64,000 nt of DNA, taken from contig NC_091134.1 in the NCBI RefSeq assembly GCF_041381155.1, forward strand, positions 5,260,255-5,324,254, written 5' to 3'. Numbering within the stretch: position 1 is the first letter of the stretch; each line of letters starts with the position of its first letter. Position numbers and translations under genes: made by a program. This DNA comes from Argopecten irradians. Its lineage: Eukaryota; Mollusca; Bivalvia; Pectinida; Pectinidae. This document shows, piece by piece, positions 37,001 to 44,148 of the stretch. Below the pieces are notes generated by a model that saw nothing but the letters and a program-made list of their open reading frames with translations, was not told the origin of the DNA and did not search any database.

Positions 37001-39505
37001 CGTAGATTTTGTGATTTTGGCTTGGTTTTTGAGGTGCCCATTAGAGCCGAGACGACATTTTGACCGGACAGGGAAATGTCTACCTAGCATATTTTTCGTA
37101 AATTTCCCGATTCATCAAGCCATAACTTCGTCAATACTTGGCCAATTTTGTTCATCAAGCACTCAGTGGAAAGATAAATTATTTCTCTCTAAGGTAAGAT
37201 ATCCGTCAATGTTGTGTAGAACCCATTTATTAAAATAATCACGGTTTTAAAAAAATAGGTCCGTTTTTCTCGACCGCCGAGTTCATACCCTTGATACTAT
37301 AATATATATATATATATACTGTTAGTTTAAAAAAGTCGTGCCAGGTCCCTGTGGATGGAATGGATTTAAACTGACAAAAATACAGCATCATAAATTAACA
37401 CAAAAAAAATTGGTGAAATCGTTTTGTTGAGAGATTGATAGGTTTGTAACAATTTTATTTTGATGCTGTAAATTTAAATTCAAAGATGTTATAGGAAGTA
37501 AAATATTTGAAATTACAGGAGCACCGCCCAACCAGATGATGGGTCCAGGGAACCAGAACAATAACCCTAACATAGTGCCACCTGGACAAGGCAATATGCC
37601 AGGTAGAGGGTTACTAGGCAACCAGCCAGCAGGATGGGGCCAGCAACAAGGTGGTGGATCCCAGGGAATGAGGCAACAGGGACCAGGACAGCAGCAAAAT
37701 CAGGGCTTGCCACATGGTAAGTATCTATATCCCCATCCCAGTTCCATTTCAGGTTTGGGGTTTTATAAAGCTATTGAATCTGTCCCTCTGGCTTGGAAGG
37801 GACAAAGCCCTCTAGTAGAGGCGAGAGCTTTAAGTCATGTAAAATGCTAATCGTTAGAAAGTATCTGAAAGATTTTTACCAAATTGAATTAAACATCTTT
37901 TGGTGAATGGGAACATGTTTAAAGTGTTGCACAAAGCAATTAAAAACACAGAAAAGTGGGTACTAAATTCTTTTAAATCAGTTTGTAAAAATGAACTATT
38001 TTGCCATAATGAGTGCAATATCCTGGCATTCTTTAATTGCCCTCTGTGTGGTTTATTGCTTTGTGCAGTCTTATGAAAAGTTTTTATTTTACAGGAGGTG
38101 GGAGATCCCAGGGATTGCTATCAAACCCTATGATGCAAAATCAAAATCAAGGTATGTAGTATCTGCTTTTTTATGTTATCTATACAAAGCAGGTGACTAT
38201 AGGCATCCAGGAAATAACTCTTGATCAAACCAGAACACCATCAATGCACCAAAAGTATTTGCTTGGGATTGATTTTCATCATTAATTGTCAAAGATCAAT
38301 ATCGCTTTTACCAAAAATAGAAAATTAAATTCTGTGAAATAAGGTTTCTGAATGCCTATTAAGACTTTCAAAAACCCCTTTCTTACAAAAAATACCTGCT
38401 CGGGATTGCTTTTCATGACAGAAGGGCAAATGTCAAGGTTATCGTATCTAAGAATTAATTGTGATAATTGAAGCTCTGTGGCTTTATTCAAATGGAAAGA
38501 ACTGGCATGAATAGTATTTCAGGTAAAAAATTCTGAGGTCAAGGTCGATGACAAAGAATGTGACATTTGTGAATTATATTTGATAACTGGTGTCTACTAT
38601 GACTGTACTACGACCCTTATAAAGCATTATCGCTATTGCCATGATTTACAGGTGGTCAAGGGTTTCAGCAAAATGACCATGACTTTTGTGGTGGACAGTG
38701 GAATCAAGGGCAAGGTGGAAACCAAGGAAACTTTGGTAACAATGACATGCTTAATGATAACCAGTTCCAAGGTGACCAAGATTTTCGCAGTGACCAGGAC
38801 TTCAGGGGAGACCAGGATTTCCGTAATCAACAACGGCAGCGGAATGATAACCATAATCAGAACTTTAATGACGGAGGTCAGGGATTTAATCGCCGTGGAA
38901 ACAACATGCAACGGGATGATAATCAGAGAGGTTTCCGTGGTAACCAGTGGGAGCAACAGCAAAGAGGTGGTAATGACAGAAACTCAAACTTTGGTGGTGA
39001 CCATGGTAATAGTAACTTCAATAACCATGGTAATGACAATTTCATGGATCAGGATGAGAGATTTGATGGTCGAGGCCGAGGAGGAGGCATGAATCCGAGT
39101 CGTGGTAGGGGAAGGGGCCAGGACGAGAGGCGGCGTGGTCGTAGGAACGAAGGGGGGCATAACTTTGGGGGATCACAGGAGAACTATAGTAACAAGAGAC
39201 ATTGGGAGGAGGGGCCAGGGGATTACAGACAGCAGCAGGGAAACCAAGGTCCTTCAGACATGGATACAGACCAGTCAGGGGGGTGGGGACAAAATAATCA
39301 GAGGGGAGGGCGGAATTTCTCAAGTCCTGGTCGGGGCGGTAATCGTGGTGGGAGGGGAGGGAGAGGAGGTGATAGAGGACGGGGTGGGGATAGAGGAAGG
39401 GGTGGGGACAGGGGGAGGGGTGGGGATAGGGGAGGACACAGAGGGGGATCAAACAGGGGTGGGGACTGGGGAGGGGGAAGAGGTTTTGGAGGGGGAGGCA
39501 GGTAG
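18836..39505 (+). CDS. WDR33: WDR33, AAUAAA-recognising CPSF subunit (16 coding exons, 948 aa)
   Basis: WDR33 binds the AAUAAA signal together with CPSF30 in the nuclear CPSF core and so directs pre-mRNA cleavage and polyadenylation. Coding exons: 18836-19060, 19293-19361, 20049-20153, 20442-20537, 24143-24294, 27994-28091, 29233-29359, 32476-32630, 33437-33515, 33860-33970, 34897-34994, 35436-35525, 35788-36120, 37519-37716, 38095-38151, 38652-39505. All junctions are GT-AG and the phases agree. The sum is 2847 bases with one stop. The N-terminus has an RG-rich leader, then [14 protein letters not shown] (residues 50-63), the basic RNA-contact motif of the family. Seven WD repeats span about residues 130-410 ([41 protein letters not shown]). 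The motif IPGLDW then [18 protein letters not shown] follows. The tail is Q/N/G-rich and ends in RGG repeats, unlike the collagen-like GPQ tail of vertebrate WDR33. The start ATG lies 16 bases after an acceptor, so a noncoding exon lies upstream. Confidence 0.97.
19293..19361 (+). CDS. WDR33: WDR33 coding exon 2
   Basis: Encodes [20 protein letters not shown] then QIE, matching the family linker between the RNA-contact motif and the propeller. Too short for an ORF listing, but the acceptor TCTGACAG and donor GAG|GTAAAC are clear. Confidence 0.92.
19362..20048. other. WDR33 intron, nothing seen
   Basis: AT-rich intron sequence without repeats or open frames that I can support. Confidence 0.5.
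20049..20153 (+). CDS. WDR33: WDR33 coding exon 3
   Basis: Encodes [20 protein letters not shown] and [15 protein letters not shown], the strand leading into WD repeat 1. Donor GCA|GTGAGT. Phase 0. Confidence 0.93.
20442..20537 (+). CDS. WDR33: WDR33 coding exon 4 (WD repeat 1)
   Basis: Encodes [20 protein letters not shown] and [12 protein letters not shown], one of the most conserved stretches of the family. Acceptor TCGCACAG, donor CAG|GTAACA. Confidence 0.95.
21090..22840. repeat. Dispersed repeat with internal units of about 130-165 bp
   Basis: Six to seven diverged copies of a unit containing ACCAATTTTCTTCAAACTTG, AAATGCCTTAAGGGC and GAGTTATGGCCCTTTGA. It begins with GAAACGGGGGATATTAATTT and a GTCTGTCCGTCTGTCTG tract. 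It is split by the insertion at 22115-22766. I recognise the style from bivalve genomes but cannot name the family. Confidence 0.75.
22115..22766. mobile_element. Element with AGCTCACCTGGCCCAAAGGG ends, nested
   Basis: Starts AGCTCACCTGGCCCAAAGGG and ends ACCAGGTGAGCGATGCAGGC then CCTTTGGGCCTCTTGT, so the termini are inverted copies. The interior has three copies of about 145 bp built on TAGAGTTCTGCATGGATTGT and GGCCACAAACATCCTTGG. It sits inside the surrounding dispersed repeat, so it is the younger of the two. Confidence 0.75.
22845..23085. repeat. 120-bp tandem duplication
   Basis: Two copies of a block containing ACACATCTTATTTCCGA, CAATAATGTTTACCTACAAT and TCCTGAAAGCGGGGGATGG, offset by about 120 bases, within the pogo-like element. 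Confidence 0.85.
24143..24294 (+). CDS. WDR33: WDR33 coding exon 5 (WD repeat 2)
   Basis: Encodes [40 protein letters not shown] and [10 protein letters not shown] plus two bases. Donor ATAAG|GTGGGC is weaker than the other donors of this gene, most of which are GTAAGT-like. The reading frame stays open into the intron for another 137 codons (see the separate entry). Confidence 0.93.
24143..24706 (+). CDS. WDR33: Read-through form of WDR33 exon 5: candidate composite terminal exon
   Basis: If the weak GTGGGC donor is not used, the WDR33 frame continues without a stop to TGA at 24704-24706. This adds 137 residues after Ile215, for a product of about 352 residues with only the first two WD repeats. 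The added tail contains two hydrophobic stretches, [19 protein letters not shown] and YILLLLL, that could sit in a membrane. AATAAA hexamers lie at 24613 and 24635 just before the stop, and a dense array follows from 25071. Human WDR33 is reported, from memory, to make short isoforms by alternative polyadenylation that reside at the endoplasmic reticulum. Whether this tail is translated is inference. Confidence 0.4.
   Translation, partial: AHDTSVRAMQWSHNDQWMVTADHSGFIKYWQTNMNNVKMYQGHKEPVRGIRWASVQDCIVYLTLLWVAARNLAIPCLCARLNSYLNTYFKIHKLALPYLDKKLTSYSYILLLLLRYIPKSQKLIQIDKSKDLKGHGLFFQISNTNYLKILSGIMPPIIKTEKLSNKVLFCLQFGFGQLFSFYQEQIF
25071..27640 (+). repeat. AATAAAGGC...GCCC array: 33 sense AATAAA hexamers
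   Basis: Units share AATAAAGGC, a short loop and GCCC (for example AATAAAGGCATCTAGCCC). Spacing is irregular at first and then settles near 49 bases, with AGGAACTTTGAGCATTTTAC between units. Hexamers start at 25071, 25122 and 25173, then 15 in each copy of the 1,293-bp duplication (first copy 25221 to 26326, second 26514 to 27619). The opposite strand has one AATAAA in the same span. The GGC and GCC parts can pair into a small stem. It lies in the WDR33 intron after coding exon 5. Confidence 0.95.
25221..27799. repeat. 1,293-bp tandem segmental duplication
   Basis: The block from AATAAAGGCTTTTAGCCC to TTGCCGTTCTCTCCTTTC occurs at 25221-26506 and again at 26514-27799 with only a few differences seen. 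For example, TCTTTATTTTG in the first copy is TCTCTATTTTG in the second, and GAATTTTGAGG is GAACTTTGAGG. High identity implies recent origin, or an assembly duplicate. Confidence 0.96.
27994..28091 (+). CDS. WDR33: WDR33 coding exon 6 (WD repeat 3)
   Basis: Completes Ser, then [20 protein letters not shown] and [13 protein letters not shown]. The acceptor is TTTTTCTGCACAG. It follows the AATAAA-rich duplicated intron. Confidence 0.95.
28092..29232. other. WDR33 intron, nothing seen
   Basis: No gene or clear repeat, apart from a short GGGGGATGGGCACTTATAGG stretch near 28850 that resembles the GGGCGCTTA ends of the element at 40278. Confidence 0.45.
29233..29359 (+). CDS. WDR33: WDR33 coding exon 7 (WD repeat 4)
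   Basis: Encodes [34 protein letters not shown] and SGSSLAT. Acceptor GTCTCTAG, donor AT|GTATGT, phase 2. Confidence 0.94.
29460..30177. mobile_element. Inverted-repeat element, about 718 bp
   Basis: The outer ends GATGCTCCACTGCTGACGA and TCGAAGCTGGAGCATC are inverted. Inside, a second pair of arms (CTGACGTCACACTGGTCA and GCCCACTGGTGGTCTAAA versus GACCAGCAGTGGGCAGGG and GGCCATTGTGACGTCACT) is also inverted. No target duplication was resolved and no coding capacity seen. It lies in the WDR33 intron after coding exon 7. Confidence 0.55.
30993..31130. repeat. Perfect-arm hairpin, 138 bp
   Basis: CATGGGTCTGTCAAGTGGAC and AGGGATATCTCAACCC pair with GGGTTGAGAAATCCCT and GTCTACTTGACAGACCCATG. GATTTTGGC and GCCAAAATC extend the stem. 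Probably a small foldback element. Confidence 0.75.
31190..31640. repeat. Dispersed repeat, two diverged units
   Basis: Two copies of a block with CTTGAGTGGATTACAACCAG (or GAGTGGATGTCAACCAAATA), TGGTGTGAA and a purine-rich GGGGATGAGGGG stretch. It is similar in layout to the interior of the element at 22115. No coding potential is supported. Confidence 0.55.
32476..32630 (+). CDS. WDR33: WDR33 coding exon 8 (WD repeat 5)
   Basis: Encodes [40 protein letters not shown] and [11 protein letters not shown]. Acceptor GTGTTACAG, donor ACAG|GTACTG. Confidence 0.95.
33437..33515 (+). CDS. WDR33: WDR33 coding exon 9 (WD repeat 6)
   Basis: Encodes [20 protein letters not shown] and VMFWMVG. Acceptor CTTTACAG, donor GG|GTAAGT. 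Below ORF-list length but clear by homology and phase. Confidence 0.93.
33860..33970 (+). CDS. WDR33: WDR33 coding exon 10 (WD repeat 7)
   Basis: Encodes [36 protein letters not shown] and the start of a Thr codon. The last part of the exon, with its GTAAGT donor, is the first unit of a 14-copy 61-bp tandem array. Only this first donor keeps the frame, because reading past it meets TAA at once. Confidence 0.94.
33922..34763 (+). repeat. 61-bp array of exon end plus splice donor, 14 copies
   Basis: Unit: CACCCTCTCGGTCACATCCT, TGTGTCTGGCTCAAACGATC, ACACCAC|GTAAGTTAGCCAAG. Donor positions fall every 61 bases from 33971 to 34764. Twelve of the fourteen copies keep GTAAGT and two carry ATAAGT. 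Exon-like and intron-like parts of the unit are equally well preserved, so the expansion looks recent. Confidence 0.97.
34897..34994 (+). CDS. WDR33: WDR33 coding exon 11
   Basis: Encodes [32 protein letters not shown], closing the propeller and starting the linker. Acceptor GTGAAACAG, donor TTTG|GTAAGT. Confidence 0.95.
35436..35525 (+). CDS. WDR33: WDR33 coding exon 12
   Basis: Encodes [20 protein letters not shown] and [16 protein letters not shown] is a family motif after the propeller. Acceptor TTATACAG, donor CAAG|GTAAGT. Confidence 0.93.
35788..36120 (+). CDS. WDR33: WDR33 coding exon 13
   Basis: Encodes [38 protein letters not shown] and a charged [12 protein letters not shown] stretch before [16 protein letters not shown] and the YAKPIP-like motif are conserved in animals. 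Donor CAAG|GTTAGT. Confidence 0.95.
36280..37353. mobile_element. hAT-like foldback element, 1,074 bp, 8-bp target duplication
   Basis: Almost the whole element is one inverted repeat: each arm is about 530 bases, meeting near 36815. The ends are CACAGGGACCTGGCACGA and its reverse complement. GATGGAAT flanks both sides exactly (36272-36279 and 37354-37361). The mirrored 75-codon open frames in the arms differ at only about six residues, so the arms are very similar. The 8-bp duplication and CAGGG ends fit hAT. It lies in the WDR33 intron after coding exon 13. Confidence 0.9.
37519..37716 (+). CDS. WDR33: WDR33 coding exon 14 (low complexity)
   Basis: Encodes a Q/N/G/P-rich segment ([37 protein letters not shown]). 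Acceptor AATTACAG, donor CATG|GTAAGT. The frame fits its neighbours. Confidence 0.92.
38095..38151 (+). CDS. WDR33: WDR33 coding exon 15
   Basis: 57 bases encoding [19 protein letters not shown]. Acceptor TTTTACAG, donor CAAG|GTATGT. A symmetric phase 1 microexon-like unit that could be skipped without changing frame. Confidence 0.88.
38652..39505 (+). CDS. WDR33: WDR33 coding exon 16 (N/Q-rich and RGG tail)
   Basis: Encodes [12 protein letters not shown], repeated FQGDQDFR-type units, a long N/Q/D/R segment, and a terminal block of RGG and DRGRGG repeats ending FGGGGR and a stop at 39503-39505. RGG boxes commonly bind RNA and are methylated on Arg. The DRGRGG units are near-perfect tandem DNA repeats, so length variation is likely. 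Confidence 0.95.
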
Positions 39506-39900
39506 CTATAGATGTTGGTGTTATAAATCCTTCTTGTTTTCATTTTCATATTCATTTCATCAATCCATAGTTTTTCAATTCATTTCAGAAGAAATATTCA
39601 TTTCACCAATTTTTGATATTTCCGAGTCCATTTTTATTAACGTTGTGAATTCACAATATCTTCACATATTTTCAGAAATTTTGTTTTACTTCATAGTTAA
39701 AAGATATCGATGTCTCTTAGATCTTGGAAATTCGTCATGAAGGATACCATGAATATCTTAATACAGCCAGTGCAACTATTCTGCTTTAATATACGATAAT
39801 ATATCGTGGAATAGAAAGCTCTGTTACTGTATATCAGTTACTTTTGTAGGAGTGTTATTTTTGCTATTTTGCAGGTCACTAAGGTGGATAATAATAAATG
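39506..39900 (+). terminator. WDR33 3' UTR and polyadenylation signal
   Basis: AATAAA at 39893-39898 is the first canonical sense-strand hexamer after the WDR33 stop that I could find, giving a 3' UTR of roughly 400 bases. Confidence 0.5.
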
Positions 39901-40277
39901 TATACATAATACATTAGATTGCAGCGAATATATTTTGGTATTTACTAGAAAACAAACATAAGTTGCAAAAAAGTTGGTTTGAACAAAGAAAAATCATATA
40001 TTTTCTTTTTTCTTTTATCATTTTCATTTTTTCGCTAGTATTAATGCTTCATATGTATGTTTAAGAAAGTTTAAGCAAGTTTTCGAAATATATATGTGTT
40101 GTTAAGAATACAATGTGATTTGTGTGAGATGTATTGTATATAATGTAAATATATGAGTATGGTCCCAACCGTGGTGCATGAGCCAGTTTATAAATCATAT
40201 GTCAATGTTTCATTTAACTAAATTGGAACTGACATTTCCTCTGTTATTTGAAACCTGAATATTTTTAGTTGTATGTA

Positions 40278-40477
40278 CCGTATTCTACCCAATAAGCGCC
40301 AAGGGCGCTTAAAAAAATTGATATAAATGAAAAGGTGCTAATAAGTCAAAATTATTGCAAATCTATACCGTTTTATGTAATTTTGGTCCTTATTTATGCA
40401 TGGGCAATTGAAATTGAGGCCTCAAAAAGATGGAGGGGCGCTTACAGGGACATGGGCGCTTATTGGGTCGAATACGG
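40278..40477. mobile_element. MITE with CCGTATTCTACCCAATAAGC ends, 200 bp
   Basis: The left end CCGTATTCTACCCAATAAGC is mirrored by the right end GCTTATTGGGTCGAATACGG. Inner GGGCGCTTA motifs are repeated. No coding capacity. This end sequence looks like a widespread animal MITE type; the family name is not certain. Confidence 0.75.
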
Positions 40478-40540
40478 TTCTTGGTACAATTGATGAGTAG
40501 TGTTTGATTGTGGTGCTTGGTCTGAAGTTGGTCAGTAAAC

Positions 40541-41340
40541 AGGTGTAAGAGTGAAACTCATTGATCCATGGCCTTCATGTCACGGCACAGTAAACATGTG
40601 TTAGGATGAAAGTCAATGATCCATGGCCTTTAAGTCACGGTACAGTAAACATGTGTTAGAATGAAAGTCAATGATCCATGGCCTTTAAGTCACGGTACAG
40701 TAAACATGTGATAGAATGAAAGTCAATGATCCATGGCCTTTATGTCACGGTACAATAAACATGTGTTAGAGTGAAAGTCAATGATCCATGGCCTTTATGT
40801 CACGGTACAGTAAACACGTGTTAGAATGAAAGTCAATGATCCATGGCCTTTATGTCACGGTACAGTAAACATGTGTTAGAGTGAAAGTCAATGATCCATG
40901 GCCTTTAAGTCACGGTACAGTAAACATGTGTTAGAATGAAAGTCAATGATCCATGGCCTTTATGTCACGGTACAGTAAACATGTGTTAGAGTGAAAGTCA
41001 ATGATCCATGGCCTTTAAGTCACGGTACAGTAAACATGTGTTAGAATGAAAGTCAATGATCCATGGTCTTTATGTCATTGTACAGTAAACATGTGTTAAG
41101 AGTGAATGTCATTGATCCATGGCCTTTAAGTCACGGTACAGTAAACATGTGTTAAGAATGAAAGTCAATGATCCATGGTCTTTATGTCACGGTACAGTAA
41201 ACATTTGTTAGAGTGAAACTCATTGATCCATGGTCTTTATGTCACGGTACAGTAAACATGTGTTAAGAATGAAAGTCAATGATCCATGGCCTTTATGTCA
41301 CGGTACAGTAAAACCTGTGTTAGAGTGAAACCCATGGCCT
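40541..41340. repeat. 55-bp minisatellite, about 14 copies
   Basis: Unit: CAGTAAACATGTGTTAGAAT, GAAAGTCAATGATCCATGGC, CTTTAAGTCACGGTA. Alternating variants (AAGTCACGG/ATGTCACGG, GAATGAAAG/GAGTGAAAG) suggest a two-unit higher order. Just downstream of WDR33. Confidence 0.96.
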
Positions 41341-41344
41341 TCAG

Positions 41345-42850
41345 GTCATGGAATGTCTGTTTGTGTAAAGACTTCAGGGACTTCAGGGATAACACTAAAA
41401 TGTTCTGTTACTTAAAAAACACCAGTTTACTCATCCAACTCTATATATTTTAACGAACTGCTCCCTCATTTGAATTAGACGAGTCCAGATTTGTGGTCAG
41501 AGGTACATCAGACCTAGGAGGTATGTTTTCCAATACTAATACATCAATATAGTCGAATAGTTGTTGTAGTTATTTCATTGATGTCATCGTGTTTTTTTTT
41601 GCAAGTGTATAAGGTGTCTGAAATCCTTCCATTCATCCCTACCGTTATGATATGTGGCAGTGACCAGGTAAAGACCACAGGGGCCCGTAATATGGGATAT
41701 AACGTACCCAGTGAATGAAAATATATATTATAATATAAACAGTAGTTACGGGCCCCTGTGTACAGACCGTAGACCAATAGTTACAAAGTTCTCTTACTGG
41801 GGTTCTCCCTTCACTTTCCATGCATTACCATATCATCATACATAATAAGGTTGGCATATCTTCCATCAAAGGAAAGTGAGACATATTGTGCAAATACTAG
41901 TTTAGCACAGACATGATTGTTATTTGTGTAACTTCTATATCTGTCCAAGCATACTTCTATTCGGGTCATTGGCAATACCCAAACACAGATATCCGATGGT
42001 ATACATAACTGAACGTCTAAGGGGCAGCTAGATAATACAAAAGGGTTATGATGAAAAATTGAGATGTCTTAAAAGTGCTCATGATCCCAAATGCGTGAGT
42101 GGCTTGCACGTATTGACAAGATAGTTCTCTGTGTGTCTAAAATGCATTGATTTGTAAATATTTATACAAGTTATTGATCTGTATACATACAGAGCTATGC
42201 CACTTGTCTGAAGAATAAATAAAATTTATGGAAAATATAATGAATATGTTTGTATTTTGATACAGAAATTATGCTTAATCGATTTAATTTACCGATGGAA
42301 AGAGAGCTATGTTATCATTGTTGGCGGCTATGAAACACATGTTACACAACAGGTGCAAGTCTCCTGATAGAAGTCTCAGTCGAATACCATTGCTCATGTC
42401 CTTCATCGTCCCATTCGTGAACAGTTAACATGTCGATTTATAGATCTGAAGTCTTAGCTTTATTTGCTGGCTGTCGTTTTATGCAATTATTGACGAAGTA
42501 TGCACACCAGCAAAGCATGGAATATTCAAATGATACTACAGCATCACAGCCGTTTCGTCAATATTATACGTGTCAAAACATGGTAATAGAACACTTTCAT
42601 CACGCTTAAAATGTATCGAGTACTAAATTTGTTTCTTTATTCTTTATTGAAAATGCAAGTGATTTATGCTGTTAAGATCAATGTCTGAAACTTCCATAGC
42701 TATATCATAGCTCGATTTAAAATGTAGATTTAAGAATATAAATGAAATTACAAATACATATTAATTGATTGTATCTTATTGTTTCATCTTAGGGATTTTT
42801 AAAAGTCTCTTCAGTCCATAACGGTCAATATTCCAATTTATTACTTGTGT
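41345..42850. other. Intergenic; no gene seen
   Basis: No supported gene. It contains the small hairpin element at 41676-41760. Confidence 0.5.
41676..41760. mobile_element. Mini inverted-repeat element, 85 bp
   Basis: CACAGGGGCCCGTAA and TTACGGGCCCCTGTG bracket an AT-rich core. The flanks TAAAGACC and TACAGACC agree at seven of eight bases, hinting at an 8-bp hAT-type duplication. Confidence 0.6.
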
Positions 42851-42857
42851 ATTGCAG

Positions 42858-43021
42858 AATTTCGTACTTTCGCTGGTATCACCAATCACGACATCGATGG
42901 TTGGTCTGATGTAGGCCTAGTGACAGATGAATACAACAACAAATGCTACGGCATCCAAATGGACAACAATGTTGTACACTTCTGTATTTGTGACTGTTTT
43001 ATTTTAATATTTAATGGTTAA
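42858..43021 (+). CDS. Possible orphan exon, unrecognised
   Basis: After a TTGCAG acceptor the frame reads FRTFAGITNHDIDGWSDVGL, VTDEYNNKCYGIQMDNN, VVHFCICDCF and reaches a stop. The composition is protein-like, with Cys and Asp/Asn, but I recognise no domain and no partner exon. It may be a remnant. Low confidence. Confidence 0.2.
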
Positions 43022-43255
43022 AATAACATTTCTTTTTCATAAAGAATTCTAAGGTTAATAATTGGTCTATTGCATTTTACTGGGAACTCTATTTCTTTTT
43101 GTCCGTTTATAAAGTGGCATATCGCCTTGAACTTTGACAATATATTTTGTCCAAAATGTACGCACTGATTATTTTCCATGCATTTACCATTTCATGTAAT
43201 TCGTCCCTTACAGACAAATATACCCGTTTGACCCATCCACATGAAACTATTCAAG

Positions 43256-43391
43256 CAATAAACTATTACCAGATTGGACATACAGTTGATATGAAGCCCA
43301 TCCGGAATGAAGATAAAAGCCATGAATATTTATCTTTCGGACGGATGGGCTTCATATCAACTGTATGTCCTATCTGGTAACAGTTTATTAC
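43256..43391. repeat. Hairpin element, 136 bp
   Basis: Arms of about 55 bases: ATACAGTTGATATGAAGCCC then ATCCG pairs with CGGATGGGCTTCATATCAAC then TGTAT. The outer AATAAACT and AGTTTATT also pair. Confidence 0.75.
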
Positions 43392-44148
43392 TTATATTTC
43401 CATTACGATCATTCGAATTAAAAACTATACACGTATAACCTTTAAATTTCCTGCTTGCGCTAGTGTTGACGTCACCAAATTCAACAGCAATAGCATCAGC
43501 TTCTGAATATAGTTCAACACAAAACGGTTTGAAACAAGCGAACAAATGAAAATTATGCCATGACGTTTTTTAATACAAGTGATTTTGTCAACACGATAAT
43601 ACTATTAGATTTCATAGACTGCACAACTTTAAAACCACTTTTGAAATTATTTGACCGTTATGTATAAGCGTAAGCATACATTGAATACATTGTCAGTGAC
43701 GCGGCGGAAACGTTAAATATTCATACGCTTAATCAAATTGGAGTTCATAGCCAGATATTGCCCATCTGGATTAACATAGATTAAACGGGAAACTGCAAGT
43801 AGAATGGAAATATATAGTTATGTGATAGAAAACATTTAAAAAAACAAACCATGTGGATAAGAAAATACCAATTTCATTGACAAATCATAACAGACAAAAT
43901 ACATTGTATTACATATATACCGTGTAACTAGTGTCGTTCATTAATCTGTAACATGTCGTAATGAACATTCAGAGCGTTAGAATAAGATTTCAAATAATTC
44001 TTCACGAATGAATAATTTTAGCTGAATAGCGTGTTTATTTATTTTATATACTCGTCTGGTAGATGCACACAACTTGTAGGAACCGAAATACATATTTCCT
44101 AGCGGTGGCTTGAACGGCCACCACTCAATATCTCCCATAGTATTTTCC

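Noticed and set aside
36393-37238. Two 75-codon open frames with almost the same sequence on opposite strands
   Set aside because: They are the two arms of the hAT-like palindrome, with no recognisable domain.
38580-39740. Alternative frames over the last WDR33 exon (Ser/Thr/Met-rich, Gly/Glu-rich, and Pro-rich minus-strand frames)
   Set aside because: Shadows of the low-complexity Gly/Arg/Asn coding sequence. The chosen frame continues the WDR33 phase and ends with RGG repeats.
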